NCBI GenBank assembly: GCA_947579665.1
Contig: CANPUZ010000067.1
Span: forward strand, 186,001 to 250,000
Source of the DNA: Sympetrum striolatum
Lineage: Eukaryota > Arthropoda > Insecta > Odonata > Libellulidae
DNA length: 64,000 nucleotides
Direction of reading: 5' to 3'
In this document: one piece after another, positions 1-10,556 of the stretch
Position numbering within the stretch: position 1 is the first letter of the stretch
Layout: the number at the start of each line of letters is the position of its first letter
The notes under the pieces: model-generated
Databases searched by the model: none
The model's input: the letters and a program-made list of their open reading frames with translations, nothing else
What the model was told of the DNA's origin: nothing
Made by a program: the position numbers and the translations under genes

Positions 1-830
1 TGTAAAATGCGGGCTTGACATTGTAAGGAGTGAGGAAGTTAGAAATGTTGTAAGAAAGGCGGCCTACAAAAGGGAGTTTCACCCAAATTGAATTTACCGT
101 GTTTGGGAAAGTGGGTTATATTTTGGATATGTTTACTTTCCTTAGATTGCGCGTGTGAATCGTGTCAATTAGTGTATCGGTGTAACTGTTGGCGATTTCT
201 TTGATGACATTTAATTCGCATGTCTAATTTTGGCAATCGAGGGGAATTTGCATAAGCTATGAAAAGCTGCTTGTTTGTGTTCTGTGGGATGATGGGAACT
301 AGCGTGTGATTAGTGTATGTATGTTTGCGATAAATGGAGAACTGAACCGTGTTTTCTTATCCTGATAATGTGATATCGAGGAAATTTAGTTGTTTATCAG
401 ATTCTAGTTCTAAAGAGAAGTTGATGTTGGGGTGTAACGAGTTAAGGTAATTCAAAAACATGTTTAACTGTCTTAAAGAACCATTCCATGTACAGTAAAT
501 GTCATCCACATATCTTAGCCAGGTGTTAACATGTTTCATCAGGGGATTATCACTGCTAAATAATTTTGTTCCCAAATGGATATTTCAGATAACAAAAGGG
601 ATAAGGGGCAACCCATAGTCAAGCCATCTGGTTGGTTATAAAATGTGGAATTGAAAAGAAAATAATTATGCAAATATCGACAAGAGAGAGCAAATCCGTA
701 GTTACGCACATATCAATATTAAGATTCAATAACATTTCTTTTGTTAAATTTAGAACATCACATTTCGGAATACTGGTAAATAATATTTTTAAATATTTTT
801 TTTCATATTTGTAAATCATGAGTCAACGAT
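1..830 (-). pseudogene. Penelope-like element reverse transcriptase, broken
   Basis: Remnant of a Penelope-like retroelement. Read on the minus strand, 819-619 contains the LFTSIP block found near the start of the RT palm. About 620-590 gives a GLTMGCPLS-type block (RT motif B), and 575-357 gives RYVDDIYCTW, the catalytic YVDD motif, followed by the FLDITLS block typical of this family. These pieces lie in different frames, so there are at least two frameshifts in about 450 bp. Below 357 the sequence looks like decayed continuation, but no GIY-YIG endonuclease motif is readable before the window edge. No intact ORF, so inactive. The family assignment rests on YVDD plus FLDI and is fairly secure; the limits are not. 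Confidence 0.75.
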
Positions 831-1691
831 GCAAAAGTACAACCCAATGTAATGTAAGGACTGTTCTTTGTTATTAAGTTCATGTAATGTCTTTCTTATG
901 CAATTATTGAATGAATATTTCAACTATAGATAGTCGGACAAGTTTACATTATGTTATCTTTTGGCTAACTCAAGCATTATAATTACTGTTTTATGTTTAT
1001 TTTACATCTATTATTGTAAATAGATTTTTTGTATATGATGATTGATTGATCTAAATAAAAATAAACATAAAACAAAATAATTCCATAATTTTTGATGAGG
1101 GAATCCCCCAATTCCTGTACAAGCTTTCTGTTTTGGAGACCTTGCTGTATGAATGCTTTGTTTAAACGGGTCAAATCAACTGTGGAAAGCAGTTTACTCT
1201 TTGTTCATTCTCTCGTGAATTCTAACATACAACGCTATCTTACGTAGAATTTAAATAAAGCAATAGGATTTTAGCAAGAGAAATAAAAGAGGTAATAAAC
1301 CGTTATAACAAATTAATTTTAGCACTTTTTCAGCAATTAATGAGGGAGGTTCTATTCTCCGAACTATAGCCCGGCGATCAAATTTTAAAAATAAAGGAGC
1401 GTGGACAGAAAACTGATGTGTTGAAATATTCTTTTATCAATAGAAGGGAATTGAATTCATTACCTGGAGAACTTCTCAATCCAATGACGGTGAATATCAA
1501 AAATTTTTAAAATAAGCTTAGAAGATTATGAAATTTAAATTGTTATATGTATGTATGTATAAGGCATAGTTTTAATCACTAGTTATCCTTAGAATAAGAA
1601 AATAGCTCCATGTAGTACAAGTAATAATAGCCGACTGTATCCGTGTTTGGTAGAGGTGCTGGTATATTGTTTATCTGTCATTATCTGATAT
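831..1691. other. AT-rich interval without a recognisable gene
   Basis: No supported coding region. An open stretch on the minus strand at 983-1174 has no family signature and looks like chance. Includes short AATAAA-type and (TATG)n low-complexity patches near 1540-1560. Confidence 0.5.
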
Positions 1692-3151
1692 CTGGCATCA
1701 TTAAACTATTGCAACAGATTAAACCGAATAAAGCTCCGGGCCCTGAAGACATATCGGCTCGAGTGTTCAAGGAAGTTGCAGAGAGCGTAGCACCTTTTCT
1801 TAAAGTTATATTTGACAAGAGTATGAGCGAAGGAAAGGTCCCGAAAGATTGGAAAATTGCAAATGTCACGCCAATATTTAATAGTTGCTCTAAGGACGAT
1901 CCAGCTAATTATAGGCCTATATCTTAACATCACTGAGCGGTAAAATTATGGAACATATAATAGCTAGCTCTTTAATGGGTTTTCTTGAAACGTCCAATTT
2001 CATAATTAGGAATCAACACGGTTTTCGTAAGACTCGTTCTTGTACTCGATGGTATTAGTTCCAACTTGGTTAAGGTGACCTTGGGCGTCCCTCAGGGCAG
2101 TGTAATTGGACTGTTGTTATTTTTAGTATACATCAACGACCTCAGCAATCACATTGAAAGCAATGTTAGGATATTCGCAGACGACACAGTCATTTACAGG
2201 GAAATAGTTTGTTCAGAGGATAGATTAACCCTTTCAAACGACTTAGATAAAATTATGAATTGGTGCGATGATTGGCAATTAGAGCTTAATGTAGAAAAGT
2301 GCTCGGTAGTTAACTTCTTCGAAAGTAAATCTATAATTAATGATTATTCTTATAGTCTCCGAGGGGTAAACCTAATGTCAGTAGAATCGGTAAAGTATCT
2401 TGGAGTAACTCTAACGAATAATCTATCATGGAGTGCCCACATCCGAAATATATGTGGAAAAGCACTTAAGAAACTCGGCTTCGTTAAAAGAATTGTCGGT
2501 AGGAGCGAAGAAAAGGTTCGCGAGCGATGTTACTTAGCGTTAGTTAGGCCTCACCTTGAGTATGCATGTAGTGTATGGGACCCCGCCGAGAAATGTCATA
2601 TTCGGGATTTAGAAAAAGTACAACGGAAGGCGATACGATTTGTAAAGAATTGCTACGATAAAACAGCGAGTATCACTCAGATGTTACAGGACGCGGGATG
2701 GGAATCATTAGAAGATAGAAGAAAAATTCAAAGGATAAATTTATTAAATAAGTTCAGAGAAATTACGTTTTCAGATGATGTAACCGATATAATGCGACCG
2801 CCCTGTTATATGGGCTGTGCTGATACTGCCCGAAAGATTAGGGAAATATATGCTAAAACGAATCGTTTCAAAAATTCATTTTTTCCGCGAAGTATACGCA
2901 AAAGCAACCGTTTAGGAAAATAGAGTCAAGGTGCTTGCACCCCCTGCCACACGCCGAAAGGCAGCTTGCAGGGTTCTTACATAGACATAGACATCTGTCA
3001 TTTTTGACATATTTTACTAATTCGGCCTATTGCTACTGTTTCCTTCCCTTCTTCCCATCCTTGGGTGAATGCCGGATAGATTGTATCCCCCTCAACCGTT
3101 GCGACCTGGTATTAATACCAACTTGCAACGTTTTAATAAATAAATAAATTA
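1692..3151 (+). pseudogene. CR1/Jockey-like non-LTR retrotransposon, 5'-truncated
   Basis: 3' part of a non-LTR retrotransposon ORF2. The reading opens at about 1692 with the KPNKAPGPEDIS block (finger domain start) and runs to NYRPIS at 1927, where a frameshift occurs. It continues in another frame to a GFRKTRS block near 2030, then resumes at 2066-2923 with GVPQGSV (RT motif B), FADDTVIYR (catalytic motif C) and the thumb and tail ending in FFPRSIRKSNRLGK. Between GFRKTRS and GVPQGSV about 60 codons usually present are missing, including the aspartate-bearing motif A. The 3' end is a short UTR closing in (TAAA)n at about 3134-3151, as usual for this group. It belongs to the same family as the element starting at 62513, which contains the matching KPNKSPGP block. 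Not functional. Confidence 0.9.
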
Positions 3152-3764
3152 AAATTATTGCACGAATAACTTTTTATAAACCACAAATACTGTCAAAATC
3201 ATTGATTTACGATTTTAATTAAAAGTTTCATAGATTTCATGGAGGTAATGGTTGCATACATTGTGGAGTGTAATTTTAGTTTATTCAAGTTAGTCTAGTT
3301 TTTGGCCTTTGTGTTCTAAGTGTAGCAGTATGGGTGTTAAATCGGAGTGATGCCTGCTTCCTAATAAATGTTAGGTGAAATAAAAATAGCAAAATCAATA
3401 GAGTTTTTATTTTGGAGAGGGTCTTGAACTTGATTGAAAATAATTGGTGAAAATTGGGCATTCTAACCATAATTTGTAGTTTTTCCTCTCTAAATCGCTT
3501 ATTATTAGAATAAAACTAGTTGAATTTGGACTCGTTTTGAAGCTTTGTAGGAGATATATCCAATATTCAATAAAAGATTAGAGGTTTAACAGTTGATTAT
3601 GAAAAAATCTGCGAAAATCTGGCATTTTGTGCCTATTTTAAGCCCAACGGCTTAAGATATTGTTGCATTTTTATCTTCTCCCAAATGATGAGCAGTTAGC
3701 TAATAACCGGTAACACAGTAAAGTTTTGTTTTGTGGAGTTATATTAATATAGCTATAGATATAT
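3152..3764. other. AT-rich interval without a recognisable gene
   Basis: Unique-looking AT-rich DNA. Nothing supported on either strand. Confidence 0.5.
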
Positions 3765-4560
3765 AGATAGAATACTAATTCACAGGCTAAACTAAAAGCG
3801 TCATTGACTAGAAATTTTTACAATGTATTGGCCATACTGTATAACCAACAGAAAGATTGCGATTTTGAACCTCAGTGTCATGGTTTCAATTTCAGAGGGC
3901 CTTAAAGTACCGATTTTTTCCATTTAAATGCTTTGCTTTGAATTTACCGAATTAAAAAAAATACTTCCCGGATAGGTAGAGAATCAAAACTCTAGGAGCT
4001 TATATATATGGTCATGATCAATCGAAAACATAAATGACAACCAGAAAAAATATCCTAGGTTCAATGCTAGGACGATGCAATTAACTGCCCTTTAAAATAC
4101 ATTGGGGTAGTTTTTCATTATTTTTTAAATGCACTTATTGAAATGATAGGAAGTTCTTGCTTAGATAGAAGATGTATATTAAGACTCGGTTTAAGAAAAT
4201 AATTTAGATAAGACCGTACTGCTCCTGGGTTCGATGCCAGAGCATAATAACATTTCTCACATAAGAAATATAAAGGAAAAGTAGGACATCGTTTGAGGCA
4301 GTTGCAGCTAATATTTTTGCTTGAATTTCCACACATATTATGATTAGGGTCTTTATAGTTAGAGATTGTGATCTTCTATTGTGCTGCATAGTAAGTTCAC
4401 CAGGAAGACCCGGGTTCGATGCCAGACGATTAATTTGCTTCAAAATTTAAGAATATTTTTAATCTTTTTTTTCTTTTAAGGACCGTCCAATATGATGCCG
4501 ACATGAAATTAGTGTTGTCGATCTGCTTCCAGTATGCAAAATACATTTTACTCATATCAT
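3765..4560 (+). mobile_element. Dispersed copy 1 of the B-box repeat family
   Basis: Single degenerate copy of the family that forms the 10.5-18.3 kb array. It starts in the usual block after a TAGATAG microsatellite (GATACTAATTCACAGGC near 3773). It holds T-arm-like motifs near 3884 (degenerate), 4059 (GGTTCAATGCT), 4229 and 4412 (GGTTCGATGCC). It ends with the family's terminal block near 4540-4556, where the hairpin is decayed (GCTTCCAGTATGCAAAA). It lies directly downstream of ZAD exon 2 on the opposite strand, probably as an insertion in that gene. Confidence 0.8.
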
Positions 4561-4636
4561 CAGTATTTTCACTTTAATAGGTTTTATTGTCTAACCATGG
4601 TTAGCATAAATATTTCAATTCAATTCGCTAACTCAC

Positions 4637-7187
4637 CTTTCAATTTCTGCTGAACAGCTTGAGGATCTCGACCTTGGCGCAGTGGACGTTCTTCTAGTAC
4701 ACCTCAAACTCTATCATCCTCCAAAGGCACGGGGCCCAAATCTGCGTTGGCAATCCATCATCCTGGCAAATCTGCAACGATTTCGAAAGTTTGAACGTTG
4801 TATTCATTTAAAAATCAACGGAAAAAGATATTTCGTTAAAAAAGGTGTCTTTATTTAATCATTTATGAAATATGATAAATCATATCAGTTGATTAATCAT
4901 TGAAAGAGGTCTTAAAAATTCAGAGAATATTGGAGTCATGTGACTAATAAGATAACTTTTTTTTAAACGATTAATTAATGGTTAATACTTGGCCACCATC
5001 TTATGAAGCGGTAGTTATGAATGAAATAAATTGAATATCACAATAATAAACTTCCCTAATAAAACAATGGATCTTGATAGGATAACTTAATTCATTGATG
5101 ATTTCTATTTAATAAATTAATAATATTAAATTTTCATAATATTTATGTACACAAGTTTTAATTTAATTAATATGTTTAATGGTAATAATTTAAACTAATG
5201 CAATTTGGTTACATGTAGAACCTAAGTAAACAACTTCTTTCCTCATCAACGATTATTGGAAGCCATATATCATATGAGATATAATTGCAAATAATGTCAG
5301 GAAAATATGCATAGAGTCACTGATATGATTAAGAACAATATCATTTCTATGTGGGTCGGCCATTTAAAATTTCTTTTCAATATTTCTATTTATTGTATTT
5401 AAAACAATTTAATTATCCATTAATAAATTTATAATATAAATAATAATAATATATTAGATAATTTTTATAAATATAATATAAAGAATATTATATTCAATAA
5501 TAATTTTAAAAAATAAATATTTTTTAAAATAATAATATATTATATAAATGATATAAATATAATATAGAGAATATTATGTTCAATAATAATGTATTAAAAT
5601 TAAAATATACATAATATTATATTGAGCCATGACTGCGAACAATTCTAGTTTCACACAAAGGAGGTATAGATTTTCTCACAAACTATGTGAAACTAAAATT
5701 TTACCATTTAAATTTAAGTTTTTTTCGAGAAAACGGTAAATTCTCTATATCAATGCTATGTAAACAACTACATGACAACCAGGTCAACATCAACAATGAC
5801 TATGAACGAACTGACTAATTTACTCAAGTAAGTTAAGAGTGTTTTAAAAAACATGCTCGCATATCAAAACTAAAAATATTACGTCTGGCTTTATTATCCT
5901 ACGATAGTAATCATTCATTAAATACCTGACAAGCCGTTGCATTTTTATTGCCGAGCTCTTCAAATGAAATGCAGCTTACCTTTGCCACACTTAGAATCAC
6001 GAGAGAAGTAGATCAACTGTAGATTCAACCACTTTAAGCTGCTTATATAATTCAGGAGATATGAATCAAAACTGCAAACAATACGGATCTTACAATCAGT
6101 TCAAACCATTCCGTTGTCATTTTTCTTAAGCAGCACTTTTCCCTTACCTTAATCATGCTTAATGAATCGTTCATTTCCCTTCAGGGTAGAAGTGATATTT
6201 CTTCGCAAGCTACGAAAACGAGTGCATAACAAATAAGTAATCCTACATCCGCCTATCTCGATGGTAGACATAAACAATACACGAAGTAATACCACAAAGA
6301 TACCGCTGGCAACTAACTTAAATAAAACACAATTGATAAACTTGCCAGAATTTACTCACAATTCGACTCGGAATACGAGAAATACCACAAAAAATCTAAT
6401 TTTTGGCCACTACGAAGTTTTAAGCGAATAAAAACAACTACTGGGTATTAAATTCTCCATTGCAAAGCTTCAATGACATAGGTTGGGCACAAGTCTTTCG
6501 TAGTTACAGCAATTGCAACGTCAAGGAGCTGATCAAACCAGTAAATCACACAACAGCATACATCGCACGACAAAATTGCACGATTTAATAAATCACTGTA
6601 CCAATTAACCATCACACAATGATCAAAATTAATTCCTGCACATTTTAAATCACACAACTTACTGCTTGCGTAGATGTCCATTAGTGTTTATCATTCTTTC
6701 CTTATCTTTTGTTAAAAGTTGGGTTAAATTTATACCCGACTGGAACTAGACAATAGAAAATATGTCACCGTACATATATTACTACAAACAGAGATGGAAA
6801 ATGGACTTGTTTAATACGCGTTAAGTATAAAACAAATGCAGAACACATCGACGAGGATTATCGTCCCGATTACACGTATTTATCTCCACTCCCATGACGT
6901 GAACTAGATTCTCTGAAAAGTGAACACAAAACACAACGGACATTTTGTATAATCGACGAACGAAATCACTCGCATACGGCCCAAATTCCCATTTCATGCT
7001 TGCTTTACATCGCAACGACCACCACCAAGGCCTTTAAAGACCATAAACATACCTCCAAGTCGTATAGGAAGTTCAGAGTCTTGTAAACTGGGTCCCCGGA
7101 GGCGGATCGCTGCGAAAAAATATCGCTCAGAGTTAACGTTTCTTTCAAACAGAGCCTACAGAAATGATCGAGGGTCATTTCGCCCAT
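4637..7187 (-). pseudogene. ZAD-type zinc-finger protein gene, first two exons, decayed
   Basis: Minus-strand host gene remnant. Exon 1 (7187-7053, 45 codons) starts at an ATG, continues MGEMTLDHFCRLCLKE and reaches LYDLE, followed by the donor GTATGT. Exon 2 (4771-4637, 45 codons) follows a TTGCAG acceptor, reads ICQDDGLPTQIWAPC and later CAKVEILKLF, and ends at the donor GTGAGT. Both exons are 135 bp and phase 0, so they join in frame. CxxC in exon 1, then a DGLPTQI block with a second CxxC, is the layout of a ZAD domain, which mediates dimerisation of insect C2H2 regulators. The first cysteine of the second pair is now Trp, and exon 2 holds TAG and TGA stops, so this copy is probably dead. 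No C2H2 exons are visible to the left, where mobile elements take over. Exon 1 alone would look intact. Confidence 0.7.
4772..7052 (-). other. Intron 1 of the ZAD pseudogene
   Basis: 2.28 kb between the two ZAD exons. 5380-5625 is extremely AT-rich (runs of AATAAT and TATAATAT). An imperfect dyad, AGTTTCACA against TGTGAAACT, lies at about 5648-5695. No other coding signal seen. Confidence 0.55.
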
Positions 7188-7279
7188 TATTCCCACGATG
7201 GACTCAGTTTCAAAGGCGAATCTTCCTCGAAGACTGCAGCAGAAATGAATTTCTAAGATTACGGACCTTCCTTAATACT

Positions 7280-7330
7280 TCGCCTCGATATCCAAGATGG
7301 CGCGATTCCCAGTTCTCCGACAATGATGAT
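7280..7330 (-). promoter_or_regulatory. Promoter-like region with a YY1-type motif
   Basis: CCAAGATGGCG at 7292-7302 (plus strand) resembles the YY1/Pho core often found at transcription starts. It sits about 105 bp upstream of the ZAD exon 1 ATG in a locally less AT-rich stretch. The role is inferred from position only. Confidence 0.4.
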
Positions 7331-7954
7331 GCAAGAATAAGAGGTTAGGCTTCTCGCCACCAGAGCGTCGCTGGCCTAATGGCCTGATTCATTTATTTAA
7401 GAACTTCTTTCTGGTTTCTGCATTCCAAATTACTGCTCTTGGTAGGTTGAAGAAGAAGGATACGAGAAACGTTGTATTAAAATAAGTAACCAAGGTATCC
7501 TCTTTGATTCAAACATGGTGGAATTAGAACAACATAATCAATATGATTGTCTAGTTATGATTAAGTGGGCGAGTAGATTAGAAGCTATCCAAGCCGCTGT
7601 GTGATAATTCAACTCCTAGCGCATAAATTCGAACTTCTTTTATGTAGTTGAAAAATACTCGTGCCGAAGTATTTCATTATAAGCTTATCGGTTTACATAT
7701 AATGGATTATTAAAAAAAATCCACCTTTTTGAGCCAACTGGTATAAGGTTCAATTCCACACTCATCAATGTTTTACCAAGAGAAATTCATTCAGTTAAAT
7801 TTCACTGGCTTTATCTCTTTCCCTAAATTCAATCTTATCTAATAAGCACAGCTGTGTATATATTTATTTATCCGATGTAGATAACTCTCGTAGGAAATGC
7901 ACGGGAGAAATTTTCGAATGTTAATTTCATGCACTTCCCGACGTACATAGATTA
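7331..7954. other. Interval without a recognisable gene
   Basis: No coding frame, tandem repeat or terminal inverted repeat recognised. Confidence 0.5.
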
Positions 7955-8790
7955 CGAGTAAAATGTAGCATGCATACTGCAAGCAGATCGACAACACTTA
8001 TTTCATATCGGCATCATATCGGGACGGTCCTCAAAAGAAAATAAGTATTGAAAATATTCTTAAAACTCGCTGCAATTTAATCGTCAGGCATCATACACGG
8101 GTCTTCCTGGTAAACTTACTATGCAGCACAATAGTAGATAACCATCTCTAACTATGTTTAGAAATTCAAGCAGAAATATTGGCTGCAACTGCCTCAAACG
8201 GCATCCTACTTTTCACATATATTCCTTATGTGAGAAATTGTAATGTGCTCTGGTATCGAACACAAGAACAGCATGGTCTCATCTAAATTTTTTTCTTAAA
8301 CCGAGTCTTAATATACATCTTCTATCTAAGCAAGAACTACCTATCCTATCGATAAATGCATCAAAAAAATAATGAAACGTTACCCCAATCTATTATATAT
8401 GGAGGATATATTTACCACCCGGCGTCGAACCCGGGTCTTTCTATTATTACTTTCCATGCAGCACAACAGAAAATCACCATCTGTAACTACGTATGCAAAT
8501 TCAAGCAGAAATATCGGTTGCAACTGCCTCAAAAAACGTCTTACTTTTCCCTTATATTCCTTATGAGAGAATAGTTATTGTGCTCTGGCATCGAACCAAG
8601 GAATAGTACGGTCTTATAATTTTTTCTCTTAAACTAATTCTTACCATACATCTTCGAACCCATGACACTGAGGTTCAAAATCGCAATTTTTATGGCGGTC
8701 ACACGTGATGGCCAATACGTCGTAAAAATTTCATATCAATGACGCTTGTGGTTTAGCCTGTGAATAAGTATCCTATCTATCTATCTATAC
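7955..8790 (-). mobile_element. Dispersed copy 2 of the B-box repeat family, inverted
   Basis: Reverse-oriented copy. It begins on the plus strand with the terminal block ACGAGTAAAATGTAGC and the hairpin region GCATGCATACTGCAAGC (7968-7990). It runs through reverse-complement T-arm-like motifs near 8256, 8427, 8593 and 8655 (TCGAACC-type cores). It ends against a TATC microsatellite at about 8770-8790 and faces copy 3 head to head. Confidence 0.8.
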
Positions 8791-8850
8791 GAATGAATCC
8801 GGAGAAGCATCTATTATATATAGATGCTTCTCCGGATTCATTCATACATT
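8785..8850. repeat. Palindrome at the head-to-head junction of two family copies
   Basis: Near-perfect dyad with GAATGAATCCGGAGAAGCAT on the left and its reverse complement on the right, around a TTATATA centre near 8817. Outside it, (TATC)n on the left mirrors (GATA)n on the right. The same TCCGGA linker recurs between array units near 10525, 11645, 12770 and 18300-18345. Confidence 0.8.
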
Positions 8851-10556
8851 CATATAGATAGATTGATGAATAGATAGATAGATAGGATACTAATTCACAG
8901 GCTAAACCACAAGCGTCATAGACTTGAAAATTTTAGGACGTTATGGCCATGACGTGTAACCTCCAGGAAAAAGCCGACATTTAACCTTGGTGTCATTGGT
9001 TCGATTCCAAAAGGCACCAAAGTTCCGATTTTCTCCATAAGGATACATGGAGGCGATTTTCAAAATTTTTTAAATAATACTTCAAGGATAGGTAGAGAAT
9101 CAAAATTTAAGGAGCTTACAGATATGTTTGAGAACTATTGAAAAAAATAATGATTACTTATAAGAATGTCCTGGGTTCGATGCTAGGACGATGCAAAAAT
9201 CCTGCGTTTAAAATGCAAGGGGATAGTTTTTCATTAACTTTTTTGATGCACTTATCGGAATGTAAGGAACTTTTCGCTCAGCTAGAAGATACATATTAAG
9301 AATTGGTTTAAGAAAAAAAATTTCCGTACTATTCCTGGGTTCGATGCCAGAGCACATTTACATATCTCTCATAAGGAATATAAGGGAAAAGTAAGTCGTC
9401 GTTTGAGGAAGTTGCAGCCAATATTTTTGCTTGAATTTTCACACATAGTTAGAGATCTTCTATTATGTTACATAGGAAGTATTACCAGAAAGATCCGGGT
9501 TCGATGCCGGGCAGCAAATATGTCTCCCGTTCAAAATACATTGGGTTAGTATTTCATTATTTTTTTGATGCACTTATCGAAATGATAGGAAGTTCGTACT
9601 TGGCTGGAAGATGTATGAAAGTATTGGATTAAAAAAAAAATTCATAAGCCCATACAATTCCTGGGTTCGATGCCAGAGCACATTAGCATTTCTCTTATAA
9701 GGAATAAAAGGGAAAAGTAGGACGTCGTTTGGGGCAGTTGTAGTTAATACTTCTACTTGAATTTTCACACATAGTTACAGATGGTGATCTTCTAAGATGC
9801 TGCATATTAAGTATGACCAGGAAGACCTGGGTTCGATGCCAGACGAATAAATTGCAGCGGATATAAAGAATAATTTCCATCCATTTTTTTCTTTTTTCTT
9901 CTTCTCTTGCATTCTCACTTCTCAATGCATTTCTTACGGAGAAAGCGGAAACATAATTTAGGTACTTCCCGGCATGCTATCAACTTCAAACTTTGCATGA
10001 TACAAGAGCAACTCTTTACAAATCAAACTGTGCATTTACAGCTTACAATAAGTCCTGGGTTCGACACCAGGTGTCTCTGCAATCAGAAGTTGATCCGATT
10101 TTTAGGAATTAATTTGAAACCTTTGCCAATAATATAGAAACTTGAAATTCGGCATATAGATAGAGATCATATATACATTTCATGAAAATATTTTAGATTT
10201 TATAGATAGTCCTTGGTTCGAATTCAGAGAGCCATTTACATTCGTGAAAAGTAGGACGTCGTTTCAGGCTGTTGCAGCCAATATTTTTGCTTGAATTTTC
10301 ACACATAGTTAGACATGGAGATCTTCTATTGTAGTGCATAGTAAGTTCACCAGGAAGGCCCGGGTTCAATGCCATGGTTGAAATTGCAGCGAATTTTAAG
10401 AATATTTCAATCGTTTTTTTTTTCTTTTGAGAACCGTCCCTATATGATGCCGATATAAAATTAGTGTTTTTGATCTGCTTGCAGTATGCAAGCAACATTT
10501 TACTCGTATATCTATTAAATATAGATGCTTCTCCGGATTCATTCAAGGATATAGAT
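8845..10556 (+). mobile_element. Long copy 3 of the B-box repeat family
   Basis: Plus-oriented copy with more monomers than the standard unit. T-arm-like motifs (GGTTCGANNCC or close) occur near 8999, 9175, 9338, 9498, 9664, 9831, 10056, 10216 and 10363. It ends with the terminal hairpin GCTTGCAGTATGCAAGC near 10479-10495 and ATTTTACTCGTAT. The varying monomer number among copies shows the inside is itself a tandem repeat. Confidence 0.8.
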
